Below are positions 53,256-61,301 of a stretch of 64,000 nucleotides of DNA, one piece after another. The notes beneath the pieces were generated by a model that saw nothing but the letters and a program-made list of their open reading frames with translations, searched no databases and was not told the DNA's origin. Numbering within the stretch: position 1 is the stretch's first letter; each line of letters starts with the position of its first letter. Source of the stretch: Gammaproteobacteria bacterium (lineage in GTDB: Bacteria > Pseudomonadota > Gammaproteobacteria > Coxiellales > Coxiellaceae); assembly GCA_030425685.1 (NCBI GenBank), contig JAUIAD010000002.1, forward strand, positions 62,001 to 126,000. Direction: 5' to 3'. A program made the translations under genes and the position numbers.

Positions 53256-53294
53256 AGCTCCTACTATAAAACCTCAAGAACACGCTAAGGAGCT
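53256..53294 (+). promoter_or_regulatory. Hairpin able to mask the ribosome-binding site of the EEP-fold gene
   Basis: AGCTCCT (53256-53262) and AGGAGCT (53288-53294) are exact reverse complements; the second arm contains the AAGGAG site for the ATG at 53299. If both arms are transcribed, pairing would hide the site. A TATAAA between the arms could instead be a promoter, in which case the first arm is not in the RNA. Confidence 0.35.
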
Positions 53295-53298
53295 AACC

Positions 53299-54237
53299 AT
53301 GCGAAACGAAGTTAAGAGTTTTTATATTTCACCTCTATTAAAGAACCAAAGTCCAGTACAAGCCAAAGTGTCAGATCACAATATTTTAATTCATGGACAA
53401 GTTTTATTTTTTAATATGATGATGCGCTGCTTATGGAACGCAACAAAACATCGTTATAATAATGGCTTTGGGCAGATCGAATCAATTTCACAATACCGTA
53501 GCAGGATTAGTTTAATTGTTCGTCTTCTCGCCGAAGCTTTGTATTACAACCCGCACGTTTCTATGATCGGTTTAGCCGAAGCACCTATTCAGCCAGAAGA
53601 TATTGGTCTTTTTATTTCTGAAGCTAAGGACCAACCGACGCTTAAACGTTTTTTTGCGACTGCAGATTCTTCTCGTTTTAGCTCAATGGGGATTGCCACG
53701 TTTTTTAATGCTGAGAAATATAAAGCAAAGCAATTATCCATCGCCGGGCTTTTAACAACAACTTCATTATACGATAGAGTGCAGCAGTTTTCTCTTAGCG
53801 ATAGCAACACGGGGAAATTTTTATTTAATGCTACTAATTTGCACCTCCCTTATGATCTTGCTAAATCAAAAGATCCTAGCAAACTTATTCAATTCTCTCA
53901 GGGTTTATTTAAATCGAACCCAACTGCGGTTAGTGTTGTGATGGGGGATTTTAATATTTATCCCGCGAAAATTGCGCAAAATATTAAGAAGGTGTATTAC
54001 TATATTCAATTGGATAACAATATATTAGTCAAAGCCGATCACAATGGTAATGTTGTTGGTTCTCACACTGATACTGTCGATGCGATTATGCAGGCAGGCG
54101 ATATTGCCGAGAAGGCTCGTGGTTATAATTCTCGCTCTGCAATGATATCGCCTTTATGTCATTTTGGGTTTTTTAGGCGGCTTGTTTGTCGTGAAGAGGC
54201 TAAAGTTGAGGGGAAGGTGGCTCGGGCTTGTTTGTGA
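53299..54237 (+). CDS. Endonuclease/exonuclease/phosphatase-fold protein, divergent
   Basis: 312-aa cytosolic-type protein with signs of the EEP fold shared by DNase I, inositol phosphatases and neutral sphingomyelinases: Glu in MIGLAEAPI, ATNLHLPYDLAKSKD, the strong VMGDFNIYPAKIAQ (DxN), and a Ser/Thr-Asp segment SHTDTVDAIMQ near residue 257 in place of the usual SDH. The missing final His is odd and may mean altered or lost catalysis, or my placement is off by some residues. No signal peptide. AAGGAG precedes the ATG. The substrate (nucleic acid or phospholipid) cannot be told. Confidence 0.65.
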   Translation: MRNEVKSFYISPLLKNQSPVQAKVSDHNILIHGQVLFFNMMMRCLWNATKHRYNNGFGQIESISQYRSRISLIVRLLAEALYYNPHVSMIGLAEAPIQPEDIGLFISEAKDQPTLKRFFATADSSRFSSMGIATFFNAEKYKAKQLSIAGLLTTTSLYDRVQQFSLSDSNTGKFLFNATNLHLPYDLAKSKDPSKLIQFSQGLFKSNPTAVSVVMGDFNIYPAKIAQNIKKVYYYIQLDNNILVKADHNGNVVGSHTDTVDAIMQAGDIAEKARGYNSRSAMISPLCHFGFFRRLVCREEAKVEGKVARACL

Positions 54238-54244
54238 TTTGTTT

Positions 54245-54302
54245 CACGCAAAGGCGCTAAGCGGCGCAAAGGACGCTAAGGGGTTTTATCTTGGCGTCCT
54301 TT
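54245..54302. repeat. CGCAAAG-family repeat between convergent EEP-fold gene and typA
   Basis: CACGCAAAGGCGCTAAG is followed by further GCGCAAAG/CGCTAAG units; AAAGGACGC (54269-54277) pairs with GCGTCCTTT (54294-54302). It belongs to the same family as 37354-37446 and may serve as terminator for both converging genes. Confidence 0.75.
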
Positions 54303-54316
54303 ACTGGATAGAAAGA

Positions 54317-56131
54317 TTATGAGCTTCTTGAGGCTCTTTTTCTTTCGTGTTCTTTTAGTAGTTTTTTACGGATCCGGATGGATTCTGGTGTTACTTCTAC
54401 TAGCTCATCATCTTCGATAAATTCTAGCGCCTGCTCCAGTGTGAACTTGATGGGTGGCGTTAGCATGATGTTTTCATCCGAACCTGAAGCACGAATATTT
54501 GTTAGTTGCTTTTCACGAGCGGCATTAACATTTAAATCATTTTCACGTGAATGAATACCAATAATCATCCCTTCGTACATTTCTGTTTGTGGATCAATAA
54601 ATAGCTGACCGCGCTCTTGCAAGTTCCATAATGCATACCCTGTTGATACACCTTTATCATTGGCAATTAATACGCCACGAGACCTTCCTTGCATCGCCTC
54701 TTTTTTCACAGGACCATAATGATCAAAAACGTGATACATTACACCTGAACCAGAGGTCATCGTTAGGAACTTTGAGTGAAAACCAATAAGGCCGCGCGTT
54801 GGAATAATATAGTCCATGCGGACACGACCTTTACCATCCATTTCCATATGTTTTAGCTCACCTTTACGCTCTGCTAAATACTGCATAATGGAACCTTGAT
54901 GATCTTCCTCGATATCTAACACCACAGACTCATATGGCTCGCATGCTTCACCATTAATTTCTTTAGTAATCACCTCAGGGCGCGAAACAGCTAGCTCATA
55001 ACCTTCTCGACGCATATTTTCTATTAAAATAGATAAGTGCAATTCACCTCGGCCAGAGACGATAAACTTATCGGCATCAGAACCTGGCGCTACGCGCAAG
55101 GCAACGTTAGCAATTAATTCGCGATCTAAGCGATCGGAAATTTGTCGGCTGGTAAGGTATTTACCTTCTTTACCCGCAAAAGGAGAGTTGTTTACCTGAA
55201 ATGTCATGCTGACCGTTGGCTCATCGACGGTTAATGCCGGCAATGCTTCCACCTGTTTTGGATCACATAAGGTATCAGAGATACGAATATTCTCAATACC
55301 ACTGACGGCAATAATATCGCCCGCTTCGGCTTCTTCCACTTCTACCCGTTCAAGACCCATAAAACCTAGCACTTGTAAAACACGACCAGAACGCGTTGTT
55401 CCATCAGCATCAATAATAGAAACAGGCATATTGGTTTTAACGCGCCCACGCTTAACCCGGCCCGTACCAATAGCGCCAACATAACTTGAATAATCCAGCG
55501 CAGTAATTTGCATTTGAAAAGGTCCTTCCAAGTCAACTTGCGGCGGACTTACCTTTTCAATAATAGTGCTCATCAATGGCTTCATATCCGTCTGTTCGTC
55601 TTCAAGCGACGCAATCGCAAAGCCGTTCAGTGCTGAGGCATAAATAACTGGGAAATCAAGCTGCTCATCCGTAGCTTCCAAGCTAACGAATAAATCAAAC
55701 ACCTGATCAACCACCCAGTCAGGGCGCGCACCGGGGCGATCAATTTTATTAATGACCACAATTGGCTTTAAGCCCCACGAAAATGCTTTTTGCGTGACAA
55801 AACGTGTCTGTGGCATTGGACCCTCAACGGCGTCAACCAGCAATAATACGCAATCAACCATGGAGAGAATGCGTTCAACCTCACCACCAAAGTCAGCGTG
55901 CCCTGGGGTATCGACAATATTAATACGGTAATCATCCCATTTGATGGCAGTATTCTTTGCTAAGATGGTGATTCCACGTTCTTTTTCTAAATCATTAGAA
56001 TCCATCACTCGCTCAACCGGCGCGGCTCGCTCACCCAGCGTTCCGGATTGGCGTAGAAGCTGATCTACTAAAGTTGTTTTCCCATGATCAACGTGGGCGA
56101 TAATCGCTATGTTACGGATTTTATCTATCAT
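54317..56131 (-). CDS. typA: GTP-binding protein TypA/BipA
   Basis: Ribosome-associated translational GTPase for growth under stress and for 50S assembly. The ATG at 56131 ([17 protein letters not shown]) is chosen over an upstream extension. G motifs: AHVDHGKTT, the switch [30 protein letters not shown] and SALNG. EF-Tu-like domain 2, EF-G-like domains III and V, and the TypA-specific C-terminal domain with [20 protein letters not shown] and [19 protein letters not shown] are all present. 604 aa is standard. Confidence 0.97.
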   Translation of the reverse strand: MIDKIRNIAIIAHVDHGKTTLVDQLLRQSGTLGERAAPVERVMDSNDLEKERGITILAKNTAIKWDDYRINIVDTPGHADFGGEVERILSMVDCVLLLVDAVEGPMPQTRFVTQKAFSWGLKPIVVINKIDRPGARPDWVVDQVFDLFVSLEATDEQLDFPVIYASALNGFAIASLEDEQTDMKPLMSTIIEKVSPPQVDLEGPFQMQITALDYSSYVGAIGTGRVKRGRVKTNMPVSIIDADGTTRSGRVLQVLGFMGLERVEVEEAEAGDIIAVSGIENIRISDTLCDPKQVEALPALTVDEPTVSMTFQVNNSPFAGKEGKYLTSRQISDRLDRELIANVALRVAPGSDADKFIVSGRGELHLSILIENMRREGYELAVSRPEVITKEINGEACEPYESVVLDIEEDHQGSIMQYLAERKGELKHMEMDGKGRVRMDYIIPTRGLIGFHSKFLTMTSGSGVMYHVFDHYGPVKKEAMQGRSRGVLIANDKGVSTGYALWNLQERGQLFIDPQTEMYEGMIIGIHSRENDLNVNAAREKQLTNIRASGSDENIMLTPPIKFTLEQALEFIEDDELVEVTPESIRIRKKLLKEHERKRASRSS

Positions 56132-56269
56132 TTTACTGGCTACCACTGTCCAAAAAAGCCGTGAGTATATCATATCAGTTCTTAATAAGGGGCTTTTTTA
56201 ACAGTAAGATAGCTTTTTTGCGTGTTACGGTAATCAATAAGTGTAGTAATTGACTAAAATATAGACTGC

Positions 56270-56320
56270 GGCGAAATATAACCAGGAAGGAGGTTTGCAC
56301 TGAAAGTGCGAAACTCCTGA
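56270..56320. repeat. 51-bp copy of the right end of the MITE-like element
   Basis: Identical over 51 bases to 32099-32149, including the terminal GTGCGAAACTCCTG and the preceding hairpin GGAGG...CTCC. The left part of the 176-bp element is missing, so this is a truncated copy or a shorter family member. It lies upstream of typA and downstream of an unknown gene. Confidence 0.9.
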
Positions 56321-56355
56321 TATAACTATTTTAAGCCAGCCCCTACCAAGCTATA

Positions 56356-57792
56356 TTAACGACAAGCAACACCGCTATCAGGCATAAATAAATCAAGGTT
56401 ATTACAAATGTATTTAGCATTAAGTTGCAAACTGGTACGACAACAAAAAAACCAACAGGAAGAATGATAATGACTTAGCGCTTTCGGAAGCATCTCACAA
56501 AGCTCATTATCTATTTTTTTGACCCCAGGATAATCTTCTTTTATAGAAAGCAACGCCTCAAACACCTTGTTTTTTTCACTCTGTTTAATCACAATACTCT
56601 GTGCTTCACAATATTTAGTTATTTGATCCATAACTTTGCGCTGAAAAGTAATAGCTTTCTTTGCTCGTGGTGAAGTTGATCGTCGCCGAACGCTAACTCG
56701 GGTAACTTGCACAGTACCCCTTGGATATTCTTCGACACAACCATTCTCCTTAGGAAAAAATTGACATCGAGCAATACTCACCGGCTCTACTCGTACAAAT
56801 TTGCAGGCAACTGAATCTTGCTTTTCATCATCTTCTTCAAGCTTATCAGCTAACTGCTTGCGTGAGCCACTTTCACCTTTCTTTTGGCTGGCTGTGCTAC
56901 AAGCTTTTTTACTTTCAACGCTTTTTTTTGGCTTCTTTTTAGCAACAGCCATTGCTTTGCCATCACCTGGGCCAGAGCTTTGTTGGCTATTTACGATTTG
57001 CAAATACTGACCATACTTGCTTGGAGGGTGATGCCTTCCGCGATCACGTGTAGACATCGTTGCCTTGTTTTCGCTATAGTTAGCGATAATCGTTATTTTT
57101 TCAAAATCACCTGTATACTTATATTTATCAAGCAAAGACTGATCGATATCTTCAAATCCTCCGCTAAACCTTATCTTTAAACTTAATTTTACATTTATCA
57201 ATAACGCTCTAAGTGCAGCACTTATTTCTTTATTATCAACCTCAAAATAGCATTTGTGATAAGCTGAAGGGCTCTTAATCAAAAAAACCACTTGCTCAGC
57301 ATCTTCATCATTTTTCAGCCATGAAGCAATCGATCTGATAGCATTAATTCTGTTATCAATAATATCCGTCAAAGTGATGAAATCAACACGATCAAGAGAC
57401 TTATCTTCAACAAGCTCAACACCAGCAATTGACCCGCCCTGGTCACCAATAGGGTTAACGCCATCTATTTCTCGCATATTAACAATGCCCCGAACACCTC
57501 TTTGCTCAGGACCTTTTTTTAAAATAGTCAGACTTGAAAGCAATGCAGCGGAAAATTCTTTAAGTGAAAGTGTCTTAGAATACTGTTTATGCAAACTCAT
57601 TCTTTGCGGCATAGCATTCTTTTCTTCATGGATTTCCCAAGCCTGCAAATTTACTTTTTGAACAGAACATCGTGCTAACAAATAGTTAGTCATTAGACTG
57701 ATTCTTTTTTCATGTTCAGTTTGTAGAGAGTATTGGCGGCTGATTTGCACAGGAGGTTCTAAACTATCTTTAACACTTGCTGAAGGGCGCAT
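56356..57792 (-). CDS. Unknown protein with lysine-rich nuclear-localisation-like patch; candidate effector
   Basis: Unrecognised 478-aa protein without signal peptide. Residues 1-230 form a soluble alpha/beta region (e.g. FITLTDIIDNRINAIRSIAS, AEQVVFLIKSPSAYHKCYF). A disordered basic region follows (about 275-320) with AKKKPKKSVESKK, which looks like a monopartite nuclear localisation signal. A second basic cluster is VSVRRRSTSPRAKKA near residue 380. The C-terminal 90 residues are helical with a Cys-rich patch (SCWFFCCRTS). The cluster style resembles other unknown genes in the window. No catalytic motif is recognised. Confidence 0.7.
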   Translation of the reverse strand: MRPSASVKDSLEPPVQISRQYSLQTEHEKRISLMTNYLLARCSVQKVNLQAWEIHEEKNAMPQRMSLHKQYSKTLSLKEFSAALLSSLTILKKGPEQRGVRGIVNMREIDGVNPIGDQGGSIAGVELVEDKSLDRVDFITLTDIIDNRINAIRSIASWLKNDEDAEQVVFLIKSPSAYHKCYFEVDNKEISAALRALLINVKLSLKIRFSGGFEDIDQSLLDKYKYTGDFEKITIIANYSENKATMSTRDRGRHHPPSKYGQYLQIVNSQQSSGPGDGKAMAVAKKKPKKSVESKKACSTASQKKGESGSRKQLADKLEEDDEKQDSVACKFVRVEPVSIARCQFFPKENGCVEEYPRGTVQVTRVSVRRRSTSPRAKKAITFQRKVMDQITKYCEAQSIVIKQSEKNKVFEALLSIKEDYPGVKKIDNELCEMLPKALSHYHSSCWFFCCRTSLQLNAKYICNNLDLFMPDSGVACR

Positions 57793-57931
57793 ATATCATC
57801 TTCTTATCTTTAAAATTTAGCTCCTTACGTATATTACCTTTCCTTTTACGGCAAATTGTAGCAAAGAAAGATTAAATTAAAATTAATTATAGTGTTAATT
57901 TTTTTATGCGAGTTAGTAGCTACGCCTGTTG

Positions 57932-57971
57932 CACGCAAAGTCGCTAAGGGGGCGCAAAGATCGCCAAGAGT
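57932..57971. repeat. CGCAAAG-family repeat, third copy
   Basis: CACGCAAAGTCGCTAAG followed by GGCGCAAAGATCGCCAAGAG. It matches the other two copies closely in the first 17 bases and lies between two unknown genes on the same strand. Confidence 0.75.
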
Positions 57972-57996
57972 AGAGAAAACTTAGCGCTCGAAAATA

Positions 57997-59733
57997 TTAG
58001 ACTGGGGTGTAAATTGTACTCTCACCATCCGCTAACAATGCATCCCCCGGCCTAGGAACCCTAGCTGAACCGTTTGACTTCCAAAAGGAACAACATACAC
58101 TCATAACACGTTCACACCAGCTGTCTTTATTTTGCTGATCAATAGATTGATACTCATGTTCATCGTCTTGATCTGATGCATGCTGCTTATTTTCAAGCAG
58201 CCTTTCATTTGGTTGATCTAATAAATTTTGCACCTTATCGACAATAATATCAGGTGCTGGGTCTTCGTCATTTTCATCGCCAATTTCTAGGTCTGGAAAA
58301 ACCAATTTACCCAACTGTTCATATAGGATCAACTGGTCGTCGCTATTACAAAAACCTAATTTCCTTAAAGACCATAGTTGCGACATTACATACATATGTA
58401 TCATCGTATCTTTCCAGCCAATAATATTATACTTCCAATAAATTAAACTATTGGTAAACACTAATATCAGTGAAACTGGCCCAACCACCCAGTGATTATC
58501 AGTAAACCAACGCACAATTAAACCATTCGTTCCATTAAAAGTGCTTAAGGCATTACCTAGCATTTCAAAAAATATAAAAAAGTTCCCCAACGTCACCATA
58601 AATAGGCCGGTAAATGGTGGCAACCAACGTACTGGGTGGCAACATGAATATTTTAAATATTCCTCACTGCTTTTGATTTTTCGTATATAGGCTAACCTCA
58701 TATCCTTGAGGGTGATCTGTCGCTCTTTTTCACTATCAGGTGGTGGTTCTGATAGAATAGAGACGCTTTGCGATAAAATATAACTGACAAATGAGGTCGG
58801 CAACGTAACATCGGCTAAAAAGAGAATCCAACTTTCATAAGTTGCATCAACATCGGTACCCGCATCCGGATCGCCATTATAAATCCCCAAAAGCGCTAAC
58901 AAGTTACGCATAGAATGTTCAGCACCGTATTGACACTGCCCCAAAAAGGCGCCAGAACTTAAAAGAATAATCAATACTTCAAGCTTTGTCGGCTGGCGTA
59001 ATTTACGATTAACAATATCACGCAGGTTATCAATGGCTTTTCTCACGCGGTAAGATATGTTACTCATAAAGTTTGCAATCGCAGCAAAACTACCCGGAAT
59101 CATTTTTCCCCAAAAATTATCAGTAGCATGGCCAATTAATGTTGATATCCCCAAGAAGGTAACCAAAGAAGCGGAAATAGACGACATAACGCCGCAAAAA
59201 AATACAAAGATTTTCAACGCCATTAAACGGCAGGTAACAAACGTAGATGGTTTCTTAACCGCTGACAACATGCCAAAAAGCGTTTTTACTAATCTACGCG
59301 TTGAGGAGCCTCGCGTTAAGCCATTCATATGTGAATCGCCTAAGGCCGAAAGAAAAATAATACTATATTTAATTGGATCAGGGATGGGATTGAATATTGA
59401 TTCAGAAAAAACATAATGCTTATTAAAAAATAAGTCGAATAAACTATAAAGTCGTTGCCCCAGCGATGAAGCACATTTGGTAATAACCAAAACCGACGTC
59501 GTTAACCCTTCAGCTATGCGCCAACTCAGCGAAAAAGGACCGAGTGTTTCTTCAATATTGACTAAGGAAATAATTATCTGAGAGTGCTTAACTTGCAGAC
59601 GAGTTTTTAGCGGCGCATTTTCATCTACCCTAGAACCTTTTCGCAAAACGACATCCCCTATCTTGACAATTGCAAATAAAAAAATTGCAGCGATTGTACC
59701 GAAATAAAATAGACAAATCGAAATAAAATACAC
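57997..59733 (-). CDS. Multi-pass membrane protein of unknown function; candidate effector
   Basis: Unrecognised 578-aa protein. The longest frame begins with GTG at 59733; there is no clear ribosome-binding site, so the start is uncertain. A first hydrophobic helix is at residues 2-24. Further membrane helices fall near 170-200 (MALKIFVFFCGVMSSISASL), 270-290, 305-325, 385-410 and 420-440. The last 110 residues are soluble and acidic (ENDEDPAPDIIVDKV; DQDDEHEYQSIDQQ), with a CCSFW patch. It is divergent from birA. The hydrophobic-core/soluble-tail plan resembles 20167-21333. Confidence 0.68.
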   Translation of the reverse strand: MYFISICLFYFGTIAAIFLFAIVKIGDVVLRKGSRVDENAPLKTRLQVKHSQIIISLVNIEETLGPFSLSWRIAEGLTTSVLVITKCASSLGQRLYSLFDLFFNKHYVFSESIFNPIPDPIKYSIIFLSALGDSHMNGLTRGSSTRRLVKTLFGMLSAVKKPSTFVTCRLMALKIFVFFCGVMSSISASLVTFLGISTLIGHATDNFWGKMIPGSFAAIANFMSNISYRVRKAIDNLRDIVNRKLRQPTKLEVLIILLSSGAFLGQCQYGAEHSMRNLLALLGIYNGDPDAGTDVDATYESWILFLADVTLPTSFVSYILSQSVSILSEPPPDSEKERQITLKDMRLAYIRKIKSSEEYLKYSCCHPVRWLPPFTGLFMVTLGNFFIFFEMLGNALSTFNGTNGLIVRWFTDNHWVVGPVSLILVFTNSLIYWKYNIIGWKDTMIHMYVMSQLWSLRKLGFCNSDDQLILYEQLGKLVFPDLEIGDENDEDPAPDIIVDKVQNLLDQPNERLLENKQHASDQDDEHEYQSIDQQNKDSWCERVMSVCCSFWKSNGSARVPRPGDALLADGESTIYTPV

Positions 59734-59831
59734 AAAGCGTCAAGATTAATTAGCTCTTAAGATTGCGAGCCATCAAAATAGATGCGATAATTTGCGCCGA
59801 GTTTGAACGAAAAAAAATTAATTGATGCAAA

Positions 59832-60827
59832 ATGAATAAAAGCAGCACAGCCTACAAGCTACTGGTGTTACTGGGCGATGGTAAATTTCATTCCGGTGAA
59901 GAACTTGGCGAACAATTAGGCGTTACCCGTGGCGCTATTTGGAAAGCAAGAAAGCAGCTCGCCAAACTAGGTATAGAGATCTATGCTGTAACTGGCAAAG
60001 GATATTGTATTCCTCAGGGAATTGAACTGCTTGACCTTAAAACCATCAAACAATCTTTAAGTAAAGACTCCCAGACTTCTATTGATGAGATTACTACTCT
60101 TAATATCATTGGTTCTACCAACGATTATTTACTTCTAGAAGGCGCACGCAAACCCAATAAAAATATAGCCTGCTTTGCCGAATACCAAGAAAAAGGGCGC
60201 GGACGACATGGGCGCCGTTGGGTTGGTAGCTTTGGCACAAATATTTACTTTTCTTTATTATGGCATTTTAGCAAAGATCCCGCTGAAATCATGGGCCTTA
60301 GCTTAATTACTGCCCTGGCGCTGATAAATTCGCTAAAACAGTATGGTATTCTTAAGGGTTTGCAATTAAAATGGCCGAATGATGTCTTGTGGCAAGGTAA
60401 AAAACTAGCCGGTATCTTATTAGATATGACCTCGCAACCGCATGTTAAATGCTCCGTTGTGATTGGCATAGGTGTTAATATCCGCTTACCAAAAGCATTT
60501 TCAGATGAAATAGATCAACCCTGGGTTGATATTTCACAGATTACCAACTCAGCACCGCAACGAAACCGCTTAGCTGGGCTGTTACTGGATGAACTTGTTT
60601 TAAAAATAAAAAGCTTTGAACAAGAAGGGCTAGCACCCTTTCTGTCTGAGTGGGAGCAGTATGATGCCATGATAGGAAAACGTGTTTTACTCAACACCCC
60701 ACAAAAACAGATTCAAGGCATTATGAAAGGCATTTCCGATAAAGGTGAATTAATTTTACTGACGGAAAATAACGAAACAAAAGCGTTTTTAAGCGGGGAA
60801 CTATCCTTACGCTTAGCTGAGGGATAA
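59832..60827 (+). CDS. birA: Biotin-[acetyl-CoA-carboxylase] ligase / biotin repressor
   Basis: Attaches biotin to acetyl-CoA carboxylase and, in the bifunctional form, represses biotin genes. 331 aa with an N-terminal winged helix-turn-helix (KFHSGEELGEQLGVTRGAIW), so the regulator form is present. The catalytic domain has NIIGSTNDYLLLE, the biotinyl-AMP loop GRGRHGRRWVGSFGTNIYFS and LKWPNDVLWQGKKLAGILL. The C-terminal SH3-like domain includes GIMKGISDKGELIL. Followed after 46 bases by a DUF3301 gene, as in related bacteria. Confidence 0.95.
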   Translation: MNKSSTAYKLLVLLGDGKFHSGEELGEQLGVTRGAIWKARKQLAKLGIEIYAVTGKGYCIPQGIELLDLKTIKQSLSKDSQTSIDEITTLNIIGSTNDYLLLEGARKPNKNIACFAEYQEKGRGRHGRRWVGSFGTNIYFSLLWHFSKDPAEIMGLSLITALALINSLKQYGILKGLQLKWPNDVLWQGKKLAGILLDMTSQPHVKCSVVIGIGVNIRLPKAFSDEIDQPWVDISQITNSAPQRNRLAGLLLDELVLKIKSFEQEGLAPFLSEWEQYDAMIGKRVLLNTPQKQIQGIMKGISDKGELILLTENNETKAFLSGELSLRLAEG

Positions 60828-60873
60828 ACGCAACGGTGCGACATAAAGCACCCATTTAAGTATCGAGGGAAAT

Positions 60874-61251
60874 ATGCTATCTGTTAGCGGCATTATATTA
60901 ATTATTCTACTCGCACTAGCCATATGGTACTGGCAAGCATCCATGCACGCGAAAGAATTAGCTGTTAACACAGCAAAAGAGGCTTGTGAAAAAAGAGATT
61001 TACAATTCCTCGATAGTACAACGCATTTACTCAAACTTTCCTTACAGCGCAATGATCAAGGTAAACTTAAAATTGCTCGCCATTATGAATTTGATTATTT
61101 TGACAATGAAAAACGTCAACAAGGCACGTGCCTGATTTTCGATGGGCGCGCTGTTATTCTTGGGTTACGCCCTTTAGCTGCTAACAATGAACGCATGGAA
61201 AATACAATTCCTAATAACGTTATTCCTTTTAAACGTAAAGACAAAGAATAA
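60874..61251 (+). CDS. DUF3301 membrane protein
   Basis: 125-aa protein with one N-terminal membrane helix (SGIILIILLALAIWYWQASM) and a cytoplasmic DUF3301-type domain: CEKRDLQFLDSTTHLLKLSL, HYEFDYFDNEKRQQGTCLI and FDGRAVILGLRP. The pattern 'C...gvqhLD.TV.L....' followed by 'YeFeF...g..R..G.v.l.G..v' is the family hallmark. Function unknown. GAGGGA precedes the ATG. Association with birA is seen in other gammaproteobacteria. Confidence 0.85.
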   Translation: MLSVSGIILIILLALAIWYWQASMHAKELAVNTAKEACEKRDLQFLDSTTHLLKLSLQRNDQGKLKIARHYEFDYFDNEKRQQGTCLIFDGRAVILGLRPLAANNERMENTIPNNVIPFKRKDKE

Positions 61252-61301
61252 AATGTATTCTTAGCGAATAAAAAAAGCTTAACGCAAGGAGAAGAGCTAT
61301 C

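Noticed and set aside
53095-53298. Remnant gene or tRNA in the gap after oxyR
   Set aside because: A GC-rich patch (CGCCGCG...) drew attention, but no cloverleaf, conserved frame or repeat partner could be found.
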